A stretch of 36,639 nucleotides of DNA from an uncultured Collinsella sp. (GTDB lineage Bacteria > Actinomycetota > Coriobacteriia > Coriobacteriales > Coriobacteriaceae): assembly GCA_900543605.1 (NCBI GenBank), contig UQSK01000014.1, forward strand, positions 1-36,639, written 5' to 3'. Below the pieces are notes generated by a model, which had not been told where the DNA came from, did not search any database, and saw only the letters and a list, made by a program, of their open reading frames with translations. Made by a program: the position numbers and the translations under genes. Positions 23,602-30,238 of the stretch are shown piece by piece; positions within the stretch are counted from its first letter, which is position 1, and the number at the start of each line of letters is the position of its first letter.

Positions 23602-24654
23602 ATGAATCCCAGGACTAAATCTCAGGACATTCGCGACTTGAGCCAAAACGATATTCGCGAGCTCGTAGCCGAACTTGGCCAGCCCGCCTTCCGCGCGAAG
23701 CAGCTCATCGAATGGGTCTTCGAGAAGAACGTTTGTTCGTTTGACGATATGACCAACCTTCCCAAGGCTTTCCGCGAGCAGCTTAAAGAGGCTTTTGCCT
23801 TTGACACGCCAACTGAACTCACCAAGCAGGTTTCCAAAGATGGCTCTCGCAAGTATCTGCTCGAGTACCACGACGGCATTTCCGTCGAAACTGTCGGCAT
23901 GCCACGTCGTAACAAGCTTTCCGTCTGCGTTTCCACCCAGGCAGGCTGCGGCATGGGCTGCGCCTTTTGTGCTACCGGTCTCAACGGCCTCAAGCGCTCG
24001 CTGACCGCTCAAGAGATCGTCGACCAGGTGCTTCATGTATCTAACGACTTTGGCGAGCGTGCCACGAGCGTTGTCTTCATGGGCCAGGGCGAGCCGTTTG
24101 CCAACTACGATGAGGTTCTCAAGGCGCTGCGAATCCTCAACGACCCCGATGGCATTGGTATCGGTGCTCGTCACCTCACCGTCTCCACCAGCGGCGTTAT
24201 TCCCGGTATTCGCAAATTTGCCGATATCCCCGAGCAGTTCACGCTTGCCGTTTCCCTGCATTCCGCCATTCAGTCGACGCGCAATAAGCTCATGCCCGGT
24301 GTTAAGAAGTACACGCTGCTTCGCCTTCACGAGGCGCTTCAACTCTACACCGAGAAGACTGGCCGCCGCCCGACCTATGAGTATGCCATGATCGAAGGCG
24401 TTAACGATACGAATCCCGAGATGCAGGCGCTCTGCGACTTCTGCGAGGGAACGTTGTGCCACGTTAACCTGATTCAGCTTAACGACATCGAGGGTAGCCC
24501 GCTCAAGCCGTCGCCGATTCATAAGGTTGAGGATCTTCAGCGTCGTCTTGAGTCCCGTGGCATTGAGACCACGATTCGTAACTCCCGTGGTAACGATATT
24601 GACGCCGCTTGCGGACAGCTGAAGCAGCGCTTCAAAGTTCAGAAGAACGCATAG
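23602..24654 (+). CDS. rlmN: Dual-specificity 23S rRNA/tRNA adenine-C2 methyltransferase
   Basis: Radical-SAM enzyme of 350 residues that methylates A2503 of 23S rRNA and A37 of some tRNAs. The cluster motif CGMGCAFC gives Cys116, Cys120 and Cys123. The catalytic C-terminal Cys337 in DAACGQLKQRF is present, and GEPFANYDEV supplies SAM contacts. GAAAGG lies 5 bases before the ATG. It is the only rightward gene between dinG and the origin, divergent from ddl across an 85-bp gap, and ends at a hairpin terminator. Confidence 0.96.
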   Translation: MNPRTKSQDIRDLSQNDIRELVAELGQPAFRAKQLIEWVFEKNVCSFDDMTNLPKAFREQLKEAFAFDTPTELTKQVSKDGSRKYLLEYHDGISVETVGMPRRNKLSVCVSTQAGCGMGCAFCATGLNGLKRSLTAQEIVDQVLHVSNDFGERATSVVFMGQGEPFANYDEVLKALRILNDPDGIGIGARHLTVSTSGVIPGIRKFADIPEQFTLAVSLHSAIQSTRNKLMPGVKKYTLLRLHEALQLYTEKTGRRPTYEYAMIEGVNDTNPEMQALCDFCEGTLCHVNLIQLNDIEGSPLKPSPIHKVEDLQRRLESRGIETTIRNSRGNDIDAACGQLKQRFKVQKNA

Positions 24655-24672
24655 GGGAGTCGCATCCCAAAA

Positions 24673-24688
24673 CGTTTCATGTGAAACA
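24673..24688. promoter_or_regulatory. Near-parS site after rlmN
   Basis: CGTTTCATGTGAAACA matches the parS consensus TGTTTCACGTGAAACA at 14 of 16 positions; the differences are position 1 and one central base. It lies between the rlmN stop and its terminator, 2.2 kb from the perfect parS cluster. ParB binding is likely but probably weaker than at the perfect sites. Confidence 0.7.
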
Positions 24689-24691
24689 TCG

Positions 24692-24728
24692 AACGACCCC
24701 GGTTACAGAATATGCAACCGGGGTCGTT
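24692..24728 (+). terminator. Terminator of rlmN
   Basis: AACGACCCCGGTT (24692-24704) pairs perfectly with AACCGGGGTCGTT (24716-24728) around an 11-base loop, followed by TCATTTATT. Confidence 0.85.
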
Positions 24729-24790
24729 TCATTTATTGACCTTAATTTTGAATCAGCTGCTACCTGTCCCATTTTTTACGGCCAAAATAA

Positions 24791-24824
24791 GGGGTCCTTG
24801 TCTCATGAATCAGACAAGGACCCC
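24791..24824 (-). terminator. Terminator of the rsmG-parA-parB unit
   Basis: GGGGTCCTTGTCT (24791-24803) pairs perfectly with AGACAAGGACCCC (24812-24824). On the minus strand it is followed by a T-rich stretch (TTATTTT). It faces the rlmN terminator, so the two convergent units are separated by back-to-back hairpins. Confidence 0.85.
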
Positions 24825-24845
24825 TCAAAATATGCTGAGTAATTG

Positions 24846-24857
24846 TTAGGTACCTAA
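24846..24857. repeat. 12-bp palindrome TTAGGTACCTAA, copy 1
   Basis: Perfect 12-bp palindrome overlapping the stop codon of the small YtxH-like gene, between it and the operon terminator. An identical copy lies at 28350-28361 before the jag gene. I saw no third copy in the window. Confidence 0.7.
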
Positions 24858-25108
24858 TAGCCTACATTTTCCCATTGGTTGCTGACCCAACCTTGATTAA
24901 TCTTGGGATTCTTCGTTACCTGAGCAGTACGCATGGCAACATCTTCCGTCATAACATCCATTTTCTTTTTGGAAGTATCGACGATATCTTGCGCGCCACG
25001 AAGCAAACGGCCTCGAAGTTCATCGTCTGTCGCGATCTTATAGCCAGCAAAGGCACCAGCCGCGACAGTCGTCACCAATGCAATCGCTGTTAAAATCTTA
25101 TTCCTCAT
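24854..25108 (-). CDS. Small YtxH-like single-helix protein
   Basis: An 84-residue protein with a short basic start (MRNK), one hydrophobic, Ala/Gly-rich helix (about 5-24) and a charged helical tail. The pattern resembles YtxH-type membrane-associated proteins of unknown function. The ATG at 25108 lies inside the end of parB (11-base overlap), with AGGAGG about 6 bases upstream, so it is translated from the parA-parB message. Because it is coupled to parB, a link to chromosome segregation or anchoring is possible but unproven. Confidence 0.7.
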   Translation of the reverse strand: MRNKILTAIALVTTVAAGAFAGYKIATDDELRGRLLRGAQDIVDTSKKKMDVMTEDVAMRTAQVTKNPKINQGWVSNQWENVGY

Positions 25109-26003
25109 CTTGGCCTCCTTGATCAAACTGAATCATTTCGCCAAGAATACGAGAGAGTTCTTCCTCGTCTTTAAACTCAATCTCAATCTTATTCTTTCCA
25201 CGCGAGCTCTTCACACGCACGTTGGTATTAAATACCTGACGAAGCACACGGGCAGCCTTTTTAAAGGACTGAGGCGTTGCAGGCCTTGGCGTCTTAGGTG
25301 TCTCTCCGGCAGAAAACAACGGAGCAAGATTTTCTGTCGCTCTTACGGAAAGGCCCTCTGTAACAACTTTCTCTGCAAGTCGAATACGCGCGTCCTCATA
25401 GGGAACTGCAAGAATCGCACGTGCATGACCAGCAGTAAGTTTGCCCTCAAAAATCATCTGCTGAACTACTTCGGGGAGATCGAGAAGACGCAGCGAGTTT
25501 GTAATTGCAGAGCGTGACTTGCTTACTGCCTTCGACAATGCCTCCTGGGTCATCCCGCTGGCATCAATGAGTTGGCGATAGCCCTTAGCCTCTTCGACGG
25601 GATTCAGATCAGAACGCTGAAGGTTTTCGATAAGAGCAAGAGCCAGCATCTCTTCATCATTTACCTCTTTAATGATGACTGGCAATTCTTCAAGGCCAGC
25701 AAGCTTTGACGCCTGGTAACGACGCTCACCAGCGATGATCTCATAGCCGTTTCCATGCTTGCGAACCAAAAGCGGCTGCAAAACGCCATGTTCTTGGATT
25801 GACTCGCTCAACTCGCGAAGTTCAGTTTCGTTAAAGTGAATTCGCGGCTGATTAGGGTTGGGAACGATATCCTCAATAGGTAGTTTTGTTTCAGATGCAG
25901 CATTTGAAGCCGATGTAGCCGAACCACCGGTCTCATACTCGGCCTCTGAGACCAAAGCATTGAGTCCACGTCCCAATCCGCCACGTTTCTTTACACTAGG
26001 CAC
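25098..26003 (-). CDS. parB: Chromosome-partitioning protein ParB
   Basis: DNA-binding CTPase clamp of 301 residues that loads at parS and spreads. The N-terminal KKRGGLGRGLNALV motif contacts ParA. The CTP-binding N-domain has GVLQPLLVR, GERRYQAS (the usual motif is GERRxRA) and ENLQRSDLNPVEEA. A helix-turn-helix (about 145-200) recognises parS, and a C-terminal dimer domain rich in Lys and Glu follows. Its start overlaps the end of parA by 8 bases. The variant Tyr-Gln in the second motif is unusual but next to, not at, the invariant arginines. Confidence 0.96.
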   Translation of the reverse strand: MPSVKKRGGLGRGLNALVSEAEYETGGSATSASNAASETKLPIEDIVPNPNQPRIHFNETELRELSESIQEHGVLQPLLVRKHGNGYEIIAGERRYQASKLAGLEELPVIIKEVNDEEMLALALIENLQRSDLNPVEEAKGYRQLIDASGMTQEALSKAVSKSRSAITNSLRLLDLPEVVQQMIFEGKLTAGHARAILAVPYEDARIRLAEKVVTEGLSVRATENLAPLFSAGETPKTPRPATPQSFKKAARVLRQVFNTNVRVKSSRGKNKIEIEFKDEEELSRILGEMIQFDQGGQDEE

Positions 26004-26796
26004 GCTTGATCACCTCTTTTGCAAGGTTCATATACGCTTTTGCACCCTTATTTTGAGGTGCATAGGTAATTACCGGTTCTCCAAAAGACGGAGCTTCGGA
26101 GATTTTAACCGTACGGGGGATCAGCGTCTTAAACGCCTTATCACCAAAGTACGATTGAACCTCCTCAACAACCTGATTCGATAGAGAAGTACGCGAGTCA
26201 TACATGGTCATAAGCACACCGTAGGTGTCTAAGCCCTTGTTCAGACGAGATTTGACCATCTTCATTGACTCAAGCAGCTTCGTAACGCCCTCGAGTGCGT
26301 AATACTCGCACTGGATCGGAATCAAAACGCTGTCTGCTGCGGTCAAAGCGTTGATAGTAAGCAGGCCGAGCGAAGGAGGGCAGTCAATGAAAATAAAATC
26401 GAACTCGTCCTGAATCGGCTCAAGCAAATCTTTGAGACGGGTTTCACGAGCAATTGCGCTTACGAGTTCAATTTCCGCGCCTGCAAGCTGAATTGTAGCC
26501 GGAATTACGAATACCTTTTTGCAATTTGTATCAAGAACAAGTGATTCTGCCGGCACATCATTCAACAATGCATCATAAATGCAGTGGTCAAGGTCTTCTT
26601 TTTCAATTCCAAATCCGCTAGTGCTGTTTCCTTGCGGATCAAAATCGACAATCAGCGTCTTACGACCCTGCTCACCCAGTGCTGCTGCAAGGTTTACAGC
26701 CGTCGTTGACTTACCGACGCCGCCTTTTTGATTGATGATTGCAATAATACGCGTGTCTTTTGCGCTCTTAGAACGCTTAACGTCGCGAAATCCCAC
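25996..26796 (-). CDS. parA: Chromosome-partitioning ATPase ParA/Soj
   Basis: Deviant Walker ATPase of 266 residues that works with ParB to move origins and, in relatives, to control DnaA. KGGVGKST (24-31) carries the signature Lys, and the Walker B region is FIFIDCPPSLG. The GTG at 26796 has AGGAGG a few bases upstream. The leader, 26797-26930, contains little besides three parS sites, so ParB may repress or modulate its own operon. Transcription may come through from rsmG, which lies directly upstream without a terminator. Confidence 0.97.
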   Translation of the reverse strand: MGFRDVKRSKSAKDTRIIAIINQKGGVGKSTTAVNLAAALGEQGRKTLIVDFDPQGNSTSGFGIEKEDLDHCIYDALLNDVPAESLVLDTNCKKVFVIPATIQLAGAEIELVSAIARETRLKDLLEPIQDEFDFIFIDCPPSLGLLTINALTAADSVLIPIQCEYYALEGVTKLLESMKMVKSRLNKGLDTYGVLMTMYDSRTSLSNQVVEEVQSYFGDKAFKTLIPRTVKISEAPSFGEPVITYAPQNKGAKAYMNLAKEVIKRA

Positions 26797-26835
26797 GGTC
26801 CCTCCTGGTGTGTATTAAAGCTGTCAAACGGAGGA

Positions 26836-26851
26836 TGTTTCACGTGAAACA
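26836..26851. promoter_or_regulatory. parS site 1
   Basis: TGTTTCACGTGAAACA, a perfect 16-bp palindrome identical to the conserved parS sequence. It lies 40 bases upstream of the parA start. Confidence 0.97.
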
Positions 26852-26874
26852 TTCCGATTTGATATCAACCGCCA

Positions 26875-26890
26875 TGTTTCACGTGAAACA
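26875..26890. promoter_or_regulatory. parS site 2
   Basis: Second perfect parS palindrome, starting exactly 39 bases after the first. Confidence 0.97.
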
Positions 26891-26913
26891 CTGCAAGTTG
26901 TTAGTATCCATTA

Positions 26914-26929
26914 TGTTTCACGTGAAACA
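26914..26929. promoter_or_regulatory. parS site 3
   Basis: Third perfect parS palindrome, starting exactly 39 bases after the second and ending one base before the rsmG stop codon. Confidence 0.97.
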
Positions 26930-26930
26930 T

Positions 26931-27668
26931 CTAGGCAAGCGGATTCTTCTTGGCCATGCCATTTGCACGAGGCAATGAAACGGATGCTGGATGGCTCTTC
27001 TTAAGAACAATGAACTCCCTGTGGCCCAGGCCCTCAGGCAAATCGATAGCGTCATTCAGAAGCAAAGTGAAGCCGCAAATCTTTGCTGCTGACATGCCGG
27101 AAGCAAGCTCATCATCCGAAGGATTGCCCTTGGTGATAACAAATAGCCCTCCATCCTTGAGGTACGGCGCAGCATACTCAACAAGAATCGGTAAAGGGGC
27201 CAGTGCGCGGGCGGTTACGACAGAGAACTGCTTCTTATGGCTTCGAGCATATTCTTCAAGACGATCATGGACCGCATGAGCATGTTTCAATCCAAGAGCA
27301 TGGACAAAGGAATTGACTGCATCAACCTTCTTGCCAACAGAGTCAATATAAGTTGCTTTACGATGCGTGGTTATGGTTAATGGAATACCAGGGAAGCCCG
27401 CACCTGTTCCCATATCGAGCAAAGCTCCCTCAGGAGCCTTATTGATATAAGGGAGCAAAACAAGTGAGTCAAGGATATGAAGTACTGCAGCATCTTCTAC
27501 GTTAAGAATACGGGTGAGATTGGTTGTCTTATTTATTTCCAGAACCAAATCCAAATGCTGAATACATTTCCTCAGCTCAACATCAGTTACGCTCAAGGAA
27601 TACTCTTTGCAATAGGAAGTTAGACGACACAACATCTCGTCAGCCTGCTGATCAGTAAGTACTAACAA
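26931..27668 (-). CDS. rsmG: 16S rRNA (guanine-N7) methyltransferase G
   Basis: SAM-dependent methyltransferase (formerly GidB) that modifies G527 of 16S rRNA; 245 residues from the start chosen here. The SAM loop LLDMGTGAGFPGIP and the downstream VVTARALAPLPILVEYAAPYL are typical. I choose the TTG at 27668 because AGGAG lies 6 bases before it. An open frame extends 16 codons further upstream, almost into the terminator hairpin, without a ribosome-binding site. It heads the leftward rsmG-parA-parB unit, an arrangement common near origins. The C-terminal tail beyond the fold is basic (RANGMAKKNPLA). Confidence 0.94.
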   Translation of the reverse strand: MLVLTDQQADEMLCRLTSYCKEYSLSVTDVELRKCIQHLDLVLEINKTTNLTRILNVEDAAVLHILDSLVLLPYINKAPEGALLDMGTGAGFPGIPLTITTHRKATYIDSVGKKVDAVNSFVHALGLKHAHAVHDRLEEYARSHKKQFSVVTARALAPLPILVEYAAPYLKDGGLFVITKGNPSDDELASGMSAAKICGFTLLLNDAIDLPEGLGHREFIVLKKSHPASVSLPRANGMAKKNPLA

Positions 27669-27721
27669 CGAAAGCTCCTTTCTGACAAAAATCAGTGTAT
27701 CGAGAACTTTTGACAAAAAAA

Positions 27722-27744
27722 GGGGACGTGGAAACCACGTCCCC
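27722..27744 (-). terminator. Terminator after jag
   Basis: GGGGACGTGG pairs with CCACGTCCCC around a 3-base loop. On the minus strand the hairpin is followed by seven T residues. It ends the rpmH-to-jag operon and separates it from rsmG. Confidence 0.92.
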
Positions 27745-27764
27745 TTAGCATAAGCTCGAGTAGA

Positions 27765-28334
27765 TTATCGAGCAACAATCACTACATGGCGATCAGGGTC
27801 AGAACCTTCAGAATGAGTATCGACCGCATCATTGCCACGAAGTGCAATGTGAACCAGTCGGCGCTCGTAGGCATTCATGGGCGGAAGCGAAACACTCTTG
27901 TGAGTGCGGATGGCGCGCTCGGCAGCAGACTGAGCCATGGAGGCAACCTTGTCCTGACGGCGGCTCTTGTATCCCTCAACGTCCACTACAACCGGATACC
28001 TAAAGCCAAGCTTGCGGCTCACCAGCAAAGAGAACATAACCTGAAGGGCATCAAGGGTGCGACCATGACGGCCAATGAGAACAGCAAGATCGGGAGCCGT
28101 TACATCCAGAATCAGCTCACCCTCGTCACCCTCATACTCATCGATAGGAGAGTTGGCGGCATCGAAGTGCGAAAGGATGGAACGCAGGATGGAAATCGCA
28201 ACATCGGCAATGGTGTCGAGCTCCTCATCGGTCAGCTCTTCACCAGCCTTGTAGCGCTGTGCAATCTCGGGATAATCGCCCGCGACCTGCGGGGCAACCT
28301 CCTCAAGCATATCCTCGATGATCTCTTCAGACAT
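27765..28334 (-). CDS. jag: Jag/KhpB-type RNA-binding protein (KH-R3H)
   Basis: A 189-residue RNA-binding protein. A Glu-rich helical N-terminus (about 1-65) is followed by a KH domain with the GxxG loop in LAVLIGRHGRTLDALQ and an R3H domain near the C-terminus (RRLVHIALRGNDAVDTHSEG). The separate Jag_N domain of many Firmicute homologues is not evident. In other Gram-positive bacteria KhpB/EloR controls elongation and acts with KhpA. I place the start at the ATG at 28334, 6 bases after GGAG; a TTG four codons earlier overlaps that element. It follows yidC by 44 bases, the usual neighbour. Confidence 0.92.
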   Translation of the reverse strand: MSEEIIEDMLEEVAPQVAGDYPEIAQRYKAGEELTDEELDTIADVAISILRSILSHFDAANSPIDEYEGDEGELILDVTAPDLAVLIGRHGRTLDALQVMFSLLVSRKLGFRYPVVVDVEGYKSRRQDKVASMAQSAAERAIRTHKSVSLPPMNAYERRLVHIALRGNDAVDTHSEGSDPDRHVVIVAR

Positions 28335-28349
28335 AACGTACTCCAAAAA

Positions 28350-28361
28350 TTAGGTACCTAA
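28350..28361. repeat. 12-bp palindrome TTAGGTACCTAA, copy 2
   Basis: Identical to 24846-24857. It lies in the yidC-jag gap, just before the jag ribosome-binding site, where a bound protein or a small RNA hairpin could influence jag expression. Confidence 0.7.
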
Positions 28362-28378
28362 ATAAGATTGATATCCCA

Positions 28379-29149
28379 CTACTTCTTCTTGTGCGGGCGC
28401 GGCTTCTTCTCTCGACGAGTGACCTCAACCTGCAGCGGCGCGTTCTTAAGACGCTCCTCCTCATCGGCCTTGGCCTTCTCGATAACCTTCTGCGTCACAA
28501 AAATCTGCTGGATAACCTGCCAAGCAGACGAGACGTCGTAGTACAGCAGAACACCAACGGGAAGGCTCCAGCCCATCCAAAGCATCATGACCGTCATGAC
28601 AACAGCCATCATACGCATGCTCTGCGCCTGCTGACCGGTCTGGTTGCGCGACATATAGAGCTGCGGAATCAGGGTCAGGACGGCGAACAGAATCAGGCAG
28701 ACCAGCGCAGGCAGCGCAACCATAAAGCCATCGGCAAAGGAAGCGCTCGGCGTGGTGGTCAGGTCGGGCAGGATGTTGAAGAACGAGAACGTGCCGTCAT
28801 TAAAGTACTGCGGCAGGTTGCGCAGCAACGTAAACAGGGCGAACAGGACAGGCATCTGGATCAACAGCGGCAAACAACCAGCCATCGGGTTGAACTTGTT
28901 CTCGCTGTAGAACTTCTGCATCTCCTCGGCCTGACGCTGAGGATCGTCGGCATAGCGCTCCTGGATCTCGAGCATCTTGGGCTGCAGCACCTGCATGCGA
29001 GCCGTCGACTTGGTCGACTTGAGCATGAGCGGCGTCAGCAGCAGACGGATGATGACCACCAGGATGATGATGGACAGGCCCCAGTCGACCGCAAAGGTCT
29101 GGATGAGCTTGAGCAGCTCGAAAAGGATGTTAACGATCCAATCCCACAT
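28379..29149 (-). CDS. yidC: Membrane protein insertase YidC/Oxa1
   Basis: Polytopic insertase of 256 residues with about five membrane segments. The hydrophilic-groove arginine is Arg35 (VVIIRLLLTPL). The cytoplasmic hairpin (about 52-82) carries LQPKMLEIQERYADDPQRQAEE cut by charged turns, and NPMAGCLPLLIQMPVLFALF is characteristic. The C-terminal tail is strongly basic (KKPRPHKKK), which in short Gram-positive homologues contacts ribosomes. No lipobox is present at the N-terminus. GGAGG lies 9 bases before the ATG. It inserts membrane proteins with or without SecYEG and is flanked by yidD and jag as in most origin regions. Confidence 0.96.
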   Translation of the reverse strand: MWDWIVNILFELLKLIQTFAVDWGLSIIILVVIIRLLLTPLMLKSTKSTARMQVLQPKMLEIQERYADDPQRQAEEMQKFYSENKFNPMAGCLPLLIQMPVLFALFTLLRNLPQYFNDGTFSFFNILPDLTTTPSASFADGFMVALPALVCLILFAVLTLIPQLYMSRNQTGQQAQSMRMMAVVMTVMMLWMGWSLPVGVLLYYDVSSAWQVIQQIFVTQKVIEKAKADEEERLKNAPLQVEVTRREKKPRPHKKK

Positions 29150-29178
29150 GTAAGTTTTCCTCCGATAGCGAGTGCCCG

Positions 29179-29403
29179 CTAGGGCACAGGGTCATAACCG
29201 CCGACGTGCAGGGGATTGCAGCGAGCGATGCGCCTCACGGCAAGCCAGCAGCCTCTCAAAACACCGTGCTTCTCAATCGCCTGGATGGCGTATTGCGAGC
29301 ACGTTGGGTAATAAATGCAGGCGTCAGGCAATAAGGGCGAAATAACCTGTTGATATATGCGAATAGGAGCGATGGCAACACGTCGCAAAACGTGATTGCT
29401 CAT
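29179..29403 (-). CDS. yidD: YidD membrane protein insertion efficiency factor
   Basis: A 74-residue protein with an amphipathic start. It carries the conserved motifs YQQVISPLLPDACIYYPTCS, YAIQAIEKHG and RCNPLHVGGYDPVP, including paired cysteines. It supports YidC-dependent insertion at the inner membrane face. Its ATG overlaps the rnpA stop by 4 bases, so the two are coupled. Confidence 0.96.
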   Translation of the reverse strand: MSNHVLRRVAIAPIRIYQQVISPLLPDACIYYPTCSQYAIQAIEKHGVLRGCWLAVRRIARCNPLHVGGYDPVP

Positions 29404-29738
29404 CGCTCCTCCCCGGCAACGCCGGCGCGTTTCATAAGCGAACGCAACGCCTTGTCCATCTCCTGCGGCGAGGAAACCCTCGTCTTGGGAGTTGCGAACA
29501 AGATGATGTCATAACCCGCAACGGGAAATCCACAGCTGCGAGCGGCCTCGCGCATCACACGCTTAGAACGGTTGCGCACGACAGCGCAACCGAGCCGTTT
29601 AGCACCAACGAAGGCGACCCTTCCGGAGTCGCCTTCGCCAACCGATTCACATATGGTCATTCGAATCAGAGGGTGATTGAAACGACGCCCCTGACTGAAC
29701 ACATGCTCGAAATCTTGCCGAGACTTAATAGTCTTCAT
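29400..29738 (-). CDS. rnpA: Ribonuclease P protein component
   Basis: A 112-residue basic protein that assists the RNase P RNA in trimming tRNA 5' ends. The family motif RNRSKRVMREAAR (55-67) is intact, and FxxVFSQGRRFNHP at the N-terminus is typical. It begins 20 bases after the rpmH stop with no strong ribosome-binding sequence. It probably depends on coupling with rpmH. Confidence 0.95.
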   Translation of the reverse strand: MKTIKSRQDFEHVFSQGRRFNHPLIRMTICESVGEGDSGRVAFVGAKRLGCAVVRNRSKRVMREAARSCGFPVAGYDIILFATPKTRVSSPQEMDKALRSLMKRAGVAGEER

Positions 29739-29758
29739 GCGAGATGTGTGTATCGCTG

Positions 29759-29893
29759 CTAGACAGTGAGACGCTTGCGGCCCTTGGCGCGACGACGGGC
29801 GAGCACGGCACGACCACCCTTAGTGGCCATACGGGCACGGAAGCCATGGGTCTTGGCACGCTTACGCTTATTAGGCTGATACGTACGCTTCAT
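29759..29893 (-). CDS. rpmH: 50S ribosomal protein L34
   Basis: A 44-residue basic protein with the invariant sequence MKRTYQPNKRKRAKTHGFR followed by RMATKGGRAVLARRR. The ATG at 29893 is preceded by AGGAGGAAC about 5 bases away. A longer open frame starting at 29953 is not needed. It is the first gene of the leftward operon rpmH-rnpA-yidD-yidC-jag. Confidence 0.98.
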   Translation of the reverse strand: MKRTYQPNKRKRAKTHGFRARMATKGGRAVLARRRAKGRKRLTV

Positions 29894-29965
29894 CTTAAGT
29901 TCCTCCTGCTGCATTTCGAGTGTCCGCGGGGACGCGGACGCAGATATAGACACGTGAGCTTGAAG

Positions 29966-29995
29966 ATTGTAGGGAAATCAATGTTCAAATGTCAA
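29966..29995 (-). promoter_or_regulatory. Promoter of the rpmH operon
   Basis: Read leftward, a perfect TTGACA (plus 29990-29995) and TACAAT (plus 29966-29971) are separated by 18 bases. They lie about 70 bases before the rpmH start. Confidence 0.85.
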
Positions 29996-30072
29996 GAAAT
30001 CAAAGGTAAAAGGTTGCGCAGTTCACACGGTTCCCCCATAAGCCAAGCTCGATTTAGCGGTGCATGGCAACT

Positions 30073-30175
30073 TTTCACGATATTTCATCGAGTTTTCAAC
30101 AGGTCATGTTGGCAATGTTGAGAACTTTTCGTCGGTTTTCCAAGGTTTTCAACAGGTTTTGAAAAGTTGTCGAAA
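30073..30175. promoter_or_regulatory. Variant DnaA-box cluster upstream of the GHKL-dnaA unit
   Basis: Two identical TTTTCAACA sequences (30093-30101 and 30146-30154) and a reversed near-copy TGTTGAGAA (30116-30124) lie here. A block ending in GAAAAGTTGTCGAAA (30161-30175) nearly repeats 33351-33365 in the dnaA-dnaN gap. TTTTCAACA matches the classical TTATCCACA box at 7 of 9 positions. The cluster resembles the upstream half of a split origin, or an autoregulatory region for the two genes that follow. Confidence 0.65.
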
Positions 30176-30238
30176 GATGAGAAACGTTGCACGGTGAGCT
30201 ACTATTTGTTCGAAACCTTTTGGAAGATTGCGAGCGGC

